Origin: Neisseria subflava
GTDB lineage: Bacteria; Pseudomonadota; Gammaproteobacteria; Burkholderiales; Neisseriaceae
Assembly: GCF_003044935.1 (NCBI RefSeq)
Contig: NZ_POXP01000001.1
Location: 248,001-312,000, forward strand
Direction of reading: 5' to 3'
Length of the DNA: 64,000 nt
Below are positions 34,198-42,166 of this stretch, in pieces (position 1 is the stretch's first letter; every line of letters starts with the position of its first letter). The notes below the pieces were generated by a model. That model was given only the letters and a program-made list of their open reading frames with translations. It did not search any database and was not told the origin of the DNA. The position numbers were made by a program, and so were the translations under genes.

Positions 34198-35580
34198 TTA
34201 CAGCGGCCATTTCAATGCTGGATTGCTTTCAATGACTGCTTTGAATTGGTTTTGAATACGCTCAATCGCTTCTTGCGTATCCGCTTCAAAACGCAATACC
34301 AAAATCGGCGTGGTATTGGAAGCACGCATCAGTCCGAAGCCGTCAGGGAATTCAACGCGCAAGCCGTCGATGGTGATGATTTCGGTCGCCCCTTCAAACT
34401 TGGCATTGGCAGCCAGCTCTTCAATCACTTTGTGGCCGTTGCTGCCTTCAGGCAGGTCAATGTTGAGTTCCGGAGTGGAAATACTTTGCGGCAGCTTGTT
34501 CAACACTTCGGACGGATTGTCGAAGGCAGACAGGATTTCCAAGAGGCGTGCGCCGGCATACATACCATCGTCAAAGCCGAACCAGCGTTCTTTAAAGAAA
34601 ACGTGGCCGCTCATTTCGCCTGCAACCAGTGCGCCGGTTTTTTTCATGGTAGATTTGATGAAGCTGTGGCCGGTTTTTTCCATTACAGGTTCGCCGCCGT
34701 GTTCTTTAATCCAAGGCGCGAGCAGACGGGTGGATTTGACGTCGAAAATCACTTTGGCTTTAGGATTGCGGTTCAACACGTCTTGCGCGAAAAGCATCAG
34801 TTGGCGGTCTGGATAGATGATGTTGCCGTCTTTGGTGACCACGCCCAAGCGGTCGGCATCGCCGTCAAATGCCAAGCCGATTTCAGCATTGCCGTTTTTG
34901 AGCTCGACGATGAGGTCTTGCAGGTTTTTCGGTTTGGAAGGATCAGGGTGGTGATTAGGGAAGTTGCCGTCTACTTCGCAGAAAAGTTCGGTTACTTCGT
35001 TGCCCAAACCTTTGTAGAGTTTGCCCGCGAATGCGCCGCCGACACCGTTGCCCGCGTCGATGGCGATTTTCATCGGGCGTTTGAGCTTGATGTGGCCGAC
35101 GATGTTGTTGTGGTATTCGCCGGAGATGTCTTTTTCAGTTACGCTGCCTTGTTTGTCGGCGGCAACAAAACCGTCTTTTTCAACAATGGCTAAAAGTTCT
35201 TGAATGGCTTCGCCTGCGAGCGTGTCGCCGCCGAGCATCATTTTGAAACCGTTGTAATCGGGCGGATTGTGGCTGCCGGTAATCATCACGCCGCTGCCGC
35301 CGCATTCGTTGATGGCTGCGAAGTAGAGCATAGGGGTGGCAACCATGCCGACGTTGAGGACGTCAATGCCGCTGTCTGTAAAACCGCGTTGAATTTGTGC
35401 CATCAGGCCGGGACCGCTCAAACGGCCGTCGCGACCGAGTGCGATGCGGGTAATGCCTTTTTCGGAGGCTTTGGTAGCAATAGCTTTACCGATTAAGTAG
35501 GCAGCTTCGTCGGTCAGGGTTTTACCGACGATGCCCCGGATGTCGTAGGCTTTGAAAATGTCGCGGGCGATATTTGCCAT
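34198..35580 (-). CDS. pgm: Phosphoglucomutase/phosphomannomutase
   Basis: 460 residues with the four-domain alpha-phosphohexomutase layout: catalytic Ser in MITGSHNPPDYNG (about residue 104), Mg loop in FDGDADRLGVV, sugar-binding loop GEMSGHVFFKERW and phosphate-binding RASNTTPILVLRFE. It interconverts the 1- and 6-phosphates of glucose and mannose and feeds lipooligosaccharide precursor synthesis in Neisseria. Single gene with a DUS hairpin upstream. Confidence 0.93.
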   Translation of the reverse strand: MANIARDIFKAYDIRGIVGKTLTDEAAYLIGKAIATKASEKGITRIALGRDGRLSGPGLMAQIQRGFTDSGIDVLNVGMVATPMLYFAAINECGGSGVMITGSHNPPDYNGFKMMLGGDTLAGEAIQELLAIVEKDGFVAADKQGSVTEKDISGEYHNNIVGHIKLKRPMKIAIDAGNGVGGAFAGKLYKGLGNEVTELFCEVDGNFPNHHPDPSKPKNLQDLIVELKNGNAEIGLAFDGDADRLGVVTKDGNIIYPDRQLMLFAQDVLNRNPKAKVIFDVKSTRLLAPWIKEHGGEPVMEKTGHSFIKSTMKKTGALVAGEMSGHVFFKERWFGFDDGMYAGARLLEILSAFDNPSEVLNKLPQSISTPELNIDLPEGSNGHKVIEELAANAKFEGATEIITIDGLRVEFPDGFGLMRASNTTPILVLRFEADTQEAIERIQNQFKAVIESNPALKWPL

Positions 35581-35636
35581 GTGGGTTTCCTTTGAATTTA
35601 AGGGGAAATAATAGGCGTTATTCTAACACGGCTAAA

Positions 35637-35668
35637 AGGCCGTCTGAAGAATTCAGACGGCCTTTTAT
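35637..35668. terminator. DUS-pair hairpin between pgm and ypfJ
   Basis: AGGCCGTCTGAA (35637-35648), AATTC-type loop, TTCAGACGGCCT (35652-35663), with T on the far side for the minus-strand ypfJ transcript. Confidence 0.8.
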
Positions 35669-35701
35669 CGTTACATCAAAGAACAGTGTTGTTTGGACGA
35701 A

Positions 35702-36544
35702 TCAATTGTTGAAAGTGTTGCACTGGTTGATGTCGCCGCTTTCCAAACCGCGCTTGAGCCAAGTTATGCGTTCTTCGGACGAGCCATGGGTAAAGCTGTC
35801 GGGAACGACATAGCCCTGAGCCTGTTTCTGCAAGCGGTCATCGCCGACGGATTCGGCAGCCAGCATCGCTTTTTGAATGTCTTCGGCTTTGAAGATATTG
35901 TTGTTGACGGCGTAGTGTCCCCAAATACCGGCGAAGCAGTCGGCCTGCAATTCGAGTTTGACGGAAAGGGCATTGGCCTCTTTCTTGCCGACTTGCTGTT
36001 GCATTTTGTGGACTTTAGGCAGAATGCCGAGCAGGTTTTGGACGTGATGGCCGACTTCATGGGCAATAACGTAGGCAAACGCAGCATCGCTGGCAGATTT
36101 GAGTTTGGTGCGCATGTCTTCGTAGAAACTCAAATCCAAATAAACTTTTTGGTCGCCTGGGCAGTAAAACGGGCCCATGGCAGATTGGCCCGTACCGCAG
36201 GCGGTGGATGTACCGCCTTCATACAACACCATGGTTGCCGGCGTGTAGTGTTGACCGTGTTGTTGGAAATATTTGCTCCATGCTTTTTCCGTATCTGCAA
36301 GGACGACGCGGGACAGTTCGTTCAATTCGGCTTCTTGTTGGCTGTCGAGTCGGGAAGCTTGCTGGGTAGGAATGCTCATTGAAGATGAGCCACCAACCAA
36401 ACCGCTCAAATCCACGCCGTAATATGCACCGACCAAAACCACGATAATGCCGAGTATGCCCGGCGTTTTGCCGCCACCGCCGCCGCCACGGCTTCCGCGG
36501 CGGTCTTCGACGTTTTGGCTTTGTTCACGGCCTTTCCAATCCAT
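35702..36544 (-). CDS. ypfJ: YpfJ/KPN_02809-family neutral zinc metallopeptidase
   Basis: 280 residues: MDWKGREQSQNVEDRRGSRG with a poly-Gly stretch, one membrane span (about residues 28-42, GILGIIVVLVGAYYG), then the extracytoplasmic domain CGTGQSAMGPFYCPGDQKVYLDLSFY and the zinc motif HEVGHHVQNLLG, with a further RITWLKRGLESGD near the end. The proteolytic substrate is unknown. Divergent from the PEBP gene. Confidence 0.85.
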   Translation of the reverse strand: MDWKGREQSQNVEDRRGSRGGGGGGKTPGILGIIVVLVGAYYGVDLSGLVGGSSSMSIPTQQASRLDSQQEAELNELSRVVLADTEKAWSKYFQQHGQHYTPATMVLYEGGTSTACGTGQSAMGPFYCPGDQKVYLDLSFYEDMRTKLKSASDAAFAYVIAHEVGHHVQNLLGILPKVHKMQQQVGKKEANALSVKLELQADCFAGIWGHYAVNNNIFKAEDIQKAMLAAESVGDDRLQKQAQGYVVPDSFTHGSSEERITWLKRGLESGDINQCNTFNN

Positions 36545-36627
36545 AATGCGTATCCTGTGTAGTTTTCATGCGGCGGATTATACTATGGAATGTCAAATGT
36601 GTTTGATCGAATTGCGAATATTGCTTG

Positions 36628-36686
36628 AGGCCGTCTGAAAATGCGACATCGGGAAAGTGAAAACGGCAGTATCTTTCAGACGGCCT
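36628..36686. repeat. DUS pair in the ypfJ/PEBP divergent promoter
   Basis: AGGCCGTCTGAA at 36628-36639 and TTCAGACGGCCT at 36675-36686 with 35 bases between; no T run. Confidence 0.75.
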
Positions 36687-36730
36687 TGGGGTTTGTTAGA
36701 ATGAACAAACCTACTATTGGGAGATATAAG

Positions 36731-37228
36731 ATGAAAGTCAGCAGTAAAGCTATTGTCAACGGCGAATTTGAAGACAAATACGGCAAGCGCGGCAGCCAGT
36801 TCAGTCCGAACGGTATGCCTACTTATTCGATTCCTTTTGAGATCGAAGATGCGCCTGAAGGAACAAAATCGTTTGCCGTGGTGTTGGAAGACAAAGATGC
36901 CATTTCAGCATCGGGTTTCGTATGGACGCATTGGTTGATTTCGGATTTGAAACGTACTTCCGTGGTAGAAAATGAAAGTATTTCTGCAACGGATTTCACG
37001 CAAGGCGCGAACACCTGGGCGAGCGCATTGGGTAAATTTGAAATCGAAGAGGCTTCGTTTTACGGCGGCATGGCGCCACCGAACAACCGCCATCGTTATG
37101 AGCTGATTGTGTACGCGCTGGATACCGTTTTGGATTTGCCGCGCGGTTTCCGCTTTAATGAGCTGCATTTTGCCATGCAGGGTCATGTTTTGGATTCGGC
37201 ATGCGTGGTCGGTACTTATGATGTGTGA
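36731..37228 (+). CDS. YbhB/YbcL-family (PEBP, Raf kinase inhibitor-like) protein
   Basis: 165 residues from ATG 36731, with GGGAG 8 bases upstream; the frame stays open further upstream without a site. Motifs: MPTYSIPFEIEDAPEGTKSFAVVLEDKDA, FVWTHWLISDL, and the phosphate-binding region YGGMAPPNNRHRYELIVYALD. The bacterial PEBP-like function is not established. No signal peptide, so cytoplasmic. Confidence 0.87.
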   Translation: MKVSSKAIVNGEFEDKYGKRGSQFSPNGMPTYSIPFEIEDAPEGTKSFAVVLEDKDAISASGFVWTHWLISDLKRTSVVENESISATDFTQGANTWASALGKFEIEEASFYGGMAPPNNRHRYELIVYALDTVLDLPRGFRFNELHFAMQGHVLDSACVVGTYDV

Positions 37229-37249
37229 AGGTATCGTCATTAATGATTG

Positions 37250-37290
37250 AAAAACAGCCTGTCCGTTTTGAATTCGGACAGGCTGTTTTT
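37250..37290. terminator. Bidirectional non-DUS terminator between PEBP gene and ppiB
   Basis: AAAACAGCCTGTCCG and CGGACAGGCTGTTTT form an 11-bp G+C core flanked by A and T runs, one of the few strong terminators here not made from a DUS. Confidence 0.9.
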
Positions 37291-37306
37291 ATGGGAAATC
37301 AATCAA

Positions 37307-37816
37307 TTAAACCACTTCGGCTTTGGTGATGATGACAGGTTCGGTCGGTACATCGTCGTGGTAGCCGTGGCGTTTGGTAGAAACGCCTTCGATGGCATCG
37401 ACAACGTCAAAACCGTCAACGACTTTACCGAATACGGCATAGCCCCAGTCTTGGACGACGGTTTTGCCGTACAGTTCTTTAGAGCGGAAGTTCAGGAAGG
37501 CGTTATCGGCAGTGTTGATGAAGAATTGCGCGCTGGCAGAGTGAGGATCGGAAGTACGCGCCATGGCGATGGTGTATTTTTCGTTGGGCAAACCGTTGGA
37601 CGCTTCGTTTTGAATCGGATCGCGGGTTTCTTTTTCGTTCATGTTTTCATCCATGCCGCCGCCTTGAATCATGAAGCCTTTGATGACGCGGTGGAAGATT
37701 ACGCCGTCGTAGAAGCCGTCTTTAACGTATTGCTCGAAGTTTTTAGCAGTAACGGGGGCTTTGTCGAAATCGAGTTCGATTTTGATGTCGCCTTTGTTGG
37801 TGTGCAGGATAATCAT
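37307..37816 (-). CDS. ppiB: Peptidyl-prolyl cis-trans isomerase B (cyclophilin)
   Basis: 169 residues: [39 protein letters not shown] contains the catalytic Arg and Phe, later [25 protein letters not shown] and [17 protein letters not shown]. No signal peptide, hence the cytoplasmic PpiB type. It speeds proline isomerisation in folding. Confidence 0.95.
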   Translation of the reverse strand: MIILHTNKGDIKIELDFDKAPVTAKNFEQYVKDGFYDGVIFHRVIKGFMIQGGGMDENMNEKETRDPIQNEASNGLPNEKYTIAMARTSDPHSASAQFFINTADNAFLNFRSKELYGKTVVQDWGYAVFGKVVDGFDVVDAIEGVSTKRHGYHDDVPTEPVIITKAEVV

Positions 37817-37882
37817 GGGTTTCCTTTCGTTAGAATCCGGTTTTAATCATTTTGTTAAATTGTGTCTGAACGACAAACTTCA

Positions 37883-37915
37883 AGGCCGTCTGAAAAATAT
37901 TCTTTCAGACGGCCT
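37883..37915. terminator. DUS-pair hairpin between ppiB and the DASS gene
   Basis: AGGCCGTCTGAA (37883-37894) and TTCAGACGGCCT (37904-37915); terminates the minus-strand transporter transcript. Confidence 0.75.
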
Positions 37916-37932
37916 CGACTATGTTTACGGGT

Positions 37933-39351
37933 TTACGGCATCAGGACGAAATAAGCCCACAGCGCAACCAATACGATACAGAGGACGTTCAGCAGCAAGC
38001 CGACGTTCATCATTTCGCGTTGTTTGATTAAGCCCGTACCGAACACAATCGCGTTAGGCGGCGTGGCAACCGGCAACATGAAGGCACAAGACGCGCCGAT
38101 GCCGATGACGAATACCAAGACTTGTTCGGGCAGACCCATTTGCGTGGCGATGCTGGCGAAAATGGGTACGAGCAGCGCGGCGGAGGCAGTGTTACTGGTG
38201 AACTCGGTCAGGAAGATGATGAAGGCGGCAACCACGAAAATCACCAGCAATGCAGGAGAATGGGAGAAGGTGGAGGCAACCTGTTGACCCAATGCTTCGG
38301 ACGCACCGGAAGATTGCAACAGTGCGCTCAAGCTGATACCGCCGCCGAAGAGCATCAATACACCCCAGTCGGTATTGCGGGCAACTTCTTTCCATTGAGC
38401 CACGCCGAATACGACGACGGCAACGGCAGCAATCAGGGCGATGACGGTGTCGGGGTTGGAAATACCGAATGCAGCTTTGATTTTGGAGCTGAATACCCAA
38501 GCAACGGCGGCAGCCAAGAAGATCAACAATGCGATCACGCGGTGCAGCGTCCAAGGGATAGACTCCTCTTTAACTTCCACGCGTTCGTTCAAATTAGGTT
38601 TGAGGATGACATACATGGAGAACAGCATCAGCGGCAGAATCAACAGCATCATCGGCAGGCCGAGCTTCATCCAGCCGACGAAGTCCAAGTTTAGCGCTTT
38701 GGCGGCAATCATGTTTGGCGGTGAACCGACCACGGTACCCAAGCCGCCGATACTGGCGCAGTAGGCGATGCCGAGCAGGACGAAAACGTAGGTTTTGCGT
38801 TCTTTTTCTTGATCGAGGTGGCTCATCATACCCATTGCCAAAGGCAGCATCATGGCGGCTGTTGCAGTATTGCTGATCCACATGGACAGGAAGGCGGTAA
38901 CGGCAAACAGCATCAACACGGCCACTTTCATATTGCCGCGCGACAGGCGCAACAGGCTGACGGCGATTTTACGGTCGAGGCGCTGCATGTGCAGGGCGGT
39001 TGCAAGCGCGAAGCCGCCGAAGAAGATGTAAATCGTCGGATCGGCAAAGCCCGCCATCGCCTTTTTGATGTCCATGTCGGGGAAGCCGAGTACGACGGCG
39101 AGAATCGGCACCATCAATGCGGTTACCGTGATGTGGACGGCTTCGGTAAACCAAAGCGCGGCAACGAAAATCAACAGCGCGATGCCTTTGTTGGCGTCGG
39201 GGCTGTAGGGCAGGACGCTGTAAATGCCGAAACAGACGACGGCGGAAATGATGGTGGTCAGCAGGCCTTTAAAGTCGGTAATCGGCTTTTGTGCACTGAG
39301 CAGCTCGACGTTTTCCGGATGCTGGGTTTTGTCCTTTGCGTGCAGATCCAT
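37933..39351 (-). CDS. DASS/SLC13-family sodium:dicarboxylate symporter
   Basis: 472 residues with about 12 hydrophobic segments. The two SNT-type signature loops are present: MWISNTATAAMMLPLAMGM and LTEFTSNTASAALLVPIFASI, the sodium- and carboxylate-binding hairpins of VcINDY-like carriers, plus GGLGTVVGSPPNMIAAKAL. It probably imports succinate, malate, citrate or a related anion with sodium; exact substrate unknown. Confidence 0.88.
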   Translation of the reverse strand: MDLHAKDKTQHPENVELLSAQKPITDFKGLLTTIISAVVCFGIYSVLPYSPDANKGIALLIFVAALWFTEAVHITVTALMVPILAVVLGFPDMDIKKAMAGFADPTIYIFFGGFALATALHMQRLDRKIAVSLLRLSRGNMKVAVLMLFAVTAFLSMWISNTATAAMMLPLAMGMMSHLDQEKERKTYVFVLLGIAYCASIGGLGTVVGSPPNMIAAKALNLDFVGWMKLGLPMMLLILPLMLFSMYVILKPNLNERVEVKEESIPWTLHRVIALLIFLAAAVAWVFSSKIKAAFGISNPDTVIALIAAVAVVVFGVAQWKEVARNTDWGVLMLFGGGISLSALLQSSGASEALGQQVASTFSHSPALLVIFVVAAFIIFLTEFTSNTASAALLVPIFASIATQMGLPEQVLVFVIGIGASCAFMLPVATPPNAIVFGTGLIKQREMMNVGLLLNVLCIVLVALWAYFVLMP

Positions 39352-39483
39352 AGAATGTTCCTCTGAAGTTTGCTGGTTTTTCTTTTACGCTTGTGCCGAC
39401 CGTTTTCAGACGGCCTGACAGCGACAGTATATTTGTAATTTAATGTAGTGTAAATAAATTGTAAATTATTTTTTAAAATAAAA

Positions 39484-39520
39484 TAAAAAACGGACAAGCA
39501 GCAGGAGGGCTGTTTGTCCG
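39484..39520 (-). terminator. Non-DUS terminator after the SotB-like gene
   Basis: CGGACAAACAGCCC...GCTGCTTGTCCG on the minus strand followed by TTTTTTATTTTA. Confidence 0.8.
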
Positions 39521-39544
39521 TTCGATTAGGAAAGTGATTGGATT

Positions 39545-40717
39545 TTAAACGTTTTGTGTCGGGTTGTCTTGTGCTTTAACCAGTAGGCTGCACACGGCCA
39601 AAGCGGCTGCAGCCAAGAGTGCGCCTGCAATGCCGATATTGGAAAGGCCGAACCAAGTGGTCACGTAATGCCCCAAAAGCGCACCGCCGCCGATACCGAC
39701 ATTGTACAAACCTGAATAAATCGAGTTGGCCACATCTGTCGCATCGGAAGCAAACGACAATACTTTTGAGACCATGCCCAAGCTGACGATGACGATGGCC
39801 ACGCCCCAAATAAACACCAGCGCATATACCGCATACGGGAAAGAGGCAAGCGGCAGAAGCAGCAGGGCGGAAAGCAGGATGACTGCCACTGCGCCGAGCA
39901 TAAACAAACGTTGCGCTTTGGCAAACCATTTGCCGAACAGATAAGATGCAGCAAATCCTGCCAAACCGTACAGGCTCAAGACTATTGTTACTTGTTCGGC
40001 TTTAAAGTGGCCGATTTGCAAAACGAAAGGCTCGATATAGCTGTATGCCGTGAAATGGGCTGTAATAATCAACACCGTCATGACATAGAGCAGCATCAGG
40101 TTACGGCGTTTGAACAAACTCGGCAGGCTGCTTAAAGAGCCGGTATTTTGGCTGGGTAAAGCAGGCAGGTTTTTAGCCAACACCAGCATTACGCCGGCAG
40201 CGCAGACCCCGATCAGCAGGAAGCTGAGCTGCCAGCCGAAGTATTGCCCGACCACGCGCCCCAGCGGAATACCCAAAACCATCGCCAAAACCGAACCCGT
40301 ACTGAGCAAGCCCAGAGCCTGATTGGTTTTGCCGGCGGGGGCAAGCCGTACCGCCAAAGAAGCCGTAATCGACCAAAAGATCGCGTGTGTCAGCGCAATC
40401 CCGACACGGCTGACCAAGAGGATGGTGAAGTTCCAAGAAAAGAACGACAGCGCGTGAAACAGCGCGAACAGTGCAAACAGCATCAGCAATAATTTGCGCC
40501 GTTCGATGTTTTTCGTCATCAGCATCAGCGGTAGCGATAGGAGCGCAACAATCCACGCATACACCGTGATCATCATGCCCACTTCCGTTGCCGGTTTGCC
40601 AAAGCTTTGACCGATGTCGCTCAAAAGCGCAATCGGAATGAATTCGGTGGTATTGAAAATAAACGCTCCCACCGCCAGCGCGCATACACTAACCCATTGT
40701 TTCAATGTTGAAGTCAT
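39545..40717 (-). CDS. MFS exporter, SotB/YdeA-like
   Basis: 390 residues and 12 spans. The N-terminus WVSVCALAVGAFIFNTTEFIPIALLSDIG is the DHA1 signature with the Asn-Thr-Thr-Glu stretch of the SotB group, and the loop RVGIALTHAIFWSITASLAVRLAP is motif C-like. SotB exports sugars such as arabinose or IPTG-like compounds; other DHA1 members export drugs or purines, so the substrate is uncertain. Confidence 0.82.
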   Translation of the reverse strand: MTSTLKQWVSVCALAVGAFIFNTTEFIPIALLSDIGQSFGKPATEVGMMITVYAWIVALLSLPLMLMTKNIERRKLLLMLFALFALFHALSFFSWNFTILLVSRVGIALTHAIFWSITASLAVRLAPAGKTNQALGLLSTGSVLAMVLGIPLGRVVGQYFGWQLSFLLIGVCAAGVMLVLAKNLPALPSQNTGSLSSLPSLFKRRNLMLLYVMTVLIITAHFTAYSYIEPFVLQIGHFKAEQVTIVLSLYGLAGFAASYLFGKWFAKAQRLFMLGAVAVILLSALLLLPLASFPYAVYALVFIWGVAIVIVSLGMVSKVLSFASDATDVANSIYSGLYNVGIGGGALLGHYVTTWFGLSNIGIAGALLAAAALAVCSLLVKAQDNPTQNV

Positions 40718-40861
40718 TATTATGTCCGTTTGATGAAGTAAGGGACGTTATTATACGCCTATCTGCATTTTTCAGACGGCCCTAATGAAGAATTTGCAAG
40801 CTGTTTGTGTAAGGAGTAAAGTATTTGGCAACCATATTTGTTTGAATGAAAGGAAATACAA

Positions 40862-41071
40862 ATGCAAACTGTTACCCTCAATATCGACGGCATGACCTGC
40901 GGCGGTTGCGTGAAAAGCGTAACCCGTCTTTTGGAAGGCGTAGAAGGCGTGGAAAAAGCAGAAGTCAGCCTGGAAAACAAAAATGCAGTGATTACTTTCG
41001 ATGAAAGCAAAACAGATGCCGACGCGCTGATTGATGCCGTAGAAGACGGCGGCTACGACGTGGCTTTGTAA
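40862..41071 (+). CDS. copZ: Copper chaperone CopZ, native copy
   Basis: 69 residues, a single HMA fold: MQTVTLNIDGMTCGGCVKSV with Cys13 and Cys16 binding Cu(I). AAAGGAAA lies 6 bases before the ATG. It is 75% identical by eye (52 of 69) to the second copy at 41858-42067. It is followed by an ordinary neisserial DUS terminator, so this copy seems to be the resident one. No CueR-type operator is seen upstream. Confidence 0.92.
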   Translation: MQTVTLNIDGMTCGGCVKSVTRLLEGVEGVEKAEVSLENKNAVITFDESKTDADALIDAVEDGGYDVAL

Positions 41072-41091
41072 CCGATAAGCGTATTTTGAAA

Positions 41092-41119
41092 AGGCCGTCT
41101 GAAACGCTTCAGACGGCCT
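41092..41119 (+). terminator. DUS-pair terminator after the first copZ
   Basis: AGGCCGTCTGAA (41092-41103) and TTCAGACGGCCT (41108-41119), the last neisserial-type DUS before the stretch with the other dialect. Confidence 0.8.
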
Positions 41120-41133
41120 CTGTCTCTTGATAA

Positions 41134-41268
41134 CTTACTTTTTGCCATTATTTGGATTACACCGCCACACGGGTAAACAAAAGTTTTCGCGCATATCTGA
41201 AGCAAAGCGGCGGCAAGTGGCTGCCGTATTACGACGAGGCCTGTACCAAACCGTTAGCGGCCGACTAA
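41134..41268 (+). pseudogene. C-terminal remnant of an unrecognised gene
   Basis: An open stretch without a good start codon that ends ...YTATRVNKSFRAYLKQSGG then KWLPYYDEACTKPLAAD and TAA at 41266-41268. The composition looks like a real protein end, and the stop codon runs into an Eikenella-type DUS, the usual place for such a hairpin behind a gene. It begins 15 bases after the neisserial DUS hairpin, so the upstream part was probably lost at the recombination joint. Family unknown. Confidence 0.45.
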
Positions 41269-41295
41269 GGCTACCTGAAACTTTTCAGGTAGCCT
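41268..41295 (+). terminator. Eikenella-dialect DUS hairpin (pair 1)
   Basis: Exact AGGCTACCTGAA at 41268-41279 and its reverse TTCAGGTAGCCT at 41284-41295, a 12-bp stem with a 4-base loop and T-rich DNA after it. Serves the remnant (plus) and cueR (minus). Confidence 0.85.
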
Positions 41296-41317
41296 GTTTC
41301 TATTCTGCCCAAGCCGC

Positions 41318-41710
41318 CTAACGCTCCTCCAGCCCGGCCAAAATCGCACAATCCGGGCAGTCGTCTCCCGTGCAGGCATCGTGCCAACATTGCAGCTCGG
41401 CCACCATGCCCTGCAAGCGTTCAATTTTGGCTTCCAGCTCGGCGATGTGCCGCGCGGTGAGCGTTTTCACTTCGCGGCTGGTGCGCTGCGGGTTGTGTTG
41501 CAGGCTCAAAAGCTGCCCGATCTGCGGCAGCGAAAAGCCCACTTCCCGCGCATGGCGGATAAAGCGCAGCCGGACAAGGTCGGCCTGTCCGTAGCAGCGG
41601 TAGCCTGCTTCGCTGCGCGCGGCCGGGGCGATTAGGCCGTGCTTTTCGTAGTCGCGGATTTGTTTGGCGGAAAGGCCGCTCTCGGCCGCGGCCTGGCTGA
41701 TGTTCATCAT
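41318..41710 (-). CDS. cueR: MerR-family Cu(I)-responsive regulator, CueR type
   Basis: 130 residues (129 if the second ATG at 41707 is used). N-terminal MerR helix-turn-helix: ISQAAAESGLSAKQIRDYEKHGLI, then YRCYGQADLVRLRFIRHAREVGFSLPQI, the dimerisation helix, and a metal loop with Cys-x7-Cys (CTGDDCPDC), which at residues 112 and 120 from the second Met matches the Cu(I) ligands of E. coli CueR. It twists the over-long promoter spacer when copper is bound. Divergent from the second copZ; base composition is higher in G+C than around it. Confidence 0.93.
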   Translation of the reverse strand: MMNISQAAAESGLSAKQIRDYEKHGLIAPAARSEAGYRCYGQADLVRLRFIRHAREVGFSLPQIGQLLSLQHNPQRTSREVKTLTARHIAELEAKIERLQGMVAELQCWHDACTGDDCPDCAILAGLEER

Positions 41711-41715
41711 GATGC

Positions 41716-41746
41716 TTGACCTTTACTTCGGGTAAAGCTTTATAGT
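41716..41746 (+). promoter_or_regulatory. CueR operator/promoter for copZ2-copA
   Basis: TTGACC (41716-41721) and TATAGT (41741-41746) are separated by 19 bases, the long spacer of MerR-type promoters. Within it lies the perfect dyad CTTTAC-TTCGG-GTAAAG (41721-41726, 41732-41737). It points toward copZ2 and copA; cueR begins only 6 bases away on the other strand, so CueR also represses itself. Confidence 0.88.
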
Positions 41747-41787
41747 GGCGGCACTTAGCGGGAAAGCAAGAGCAGACCCATCATTTC

Positions 41788-41799
41788 AGGTTACCTGAA
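41788..41799 (+). repeat. Eikenella-type DUS variant in the copZ2 leader
   Basis: AGGTTACCTGAA, one change from AGGCTACCTGAA, within the 17-bp palindrome TTTCAGGTTACCTGAAA (41784-41800). Confidence 0.6.
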
Positions 41800-41857
41800 A
41801 GCTTTGGCTGCAACGGGCTTTAAAACCTCAGCCTCATTCCAACAGAAAGGAAACCCT

Positions 41858-42067
41858 ATGCAAACCATCACATTAAACATCGAAGGCATGACCTGCGGCG
41901 GCTGCGTGAAAAGCGTTACCAGCATCCTCGAAGGCGTAAACGGCGTGGACAAGGCCGAAGTGAGCCTGGAAAACAAGAATGCCGTCGTGGAATTCGACCC
42001 CGCCCAAACCAACCCCGCCGCGCTGATAGAAGCGGTGGAAGACGGCGGCTTTGATGCGGCTTTGTAA
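41858..42067 (+). CDS. copZ: Copper chaperone CopZ, second (acquired) copy
   Basis: 69 residues from ATG 41858 with AAAGGAAA upstream: MQTITLNIEGMTCGGCVKSV with Cys13/Cys16. It delivers Cu(I) to CopA and buffers it. It lies directly behind the CueR operator and 99 bases before copA, ending in an Eikenella-type DUS hairpin that transcription must pass to reach copA. It is probably a xenologue of the upstream copy rather than a recent tandem duplicate, since the flanking DNA differs. Confidence 0.92.
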   Translation: MQTITLNIEGMTCGGCVKSVTSILEGVNGVDKAEVSLENKNAVVEFDPAQTNPAALIEAVEDGGFDAAL

Positions 42068-42101
42068 ATCGAATCGCAACAAATCGACCGCAACACCTCA
42101 A

Positions 42102-42142
42102 AGGCTACCTGAAAACCCTGCTCCGCTTTTTTCAGGTAGCCC
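42102..42142 (+). terminator. Eikenella-dialect DUS hairpin (pair 2) between copZ2 and copA
   Basis: Exact AGGCTACCTGAA at 42102-42113 and TTCAGGTAGCCC at 42131-42142 (one end mismatch), with a TTTTTT run before the right arm rather than after it. Probably an attenuator at most, because copA appears to depend on the same promoter. Confidence 0.75.
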
Positions 42143-42166
42143 AACCACATTCAGAAGGAAGAAACC

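Noticed and set aside
34246-35193. 315-codon plus-strand frame over pgm
   Set aside because: Shadow of pgm; composition rich in Phe, His and Ala without any recognisable fold.
41127-41321. 64-codon plus-strand frame beside cueR
   Set aside because: A different frame of the same stretch gives the more protein-like ending with a stop at 41266-41268; the longer frame looks like a chance reading.
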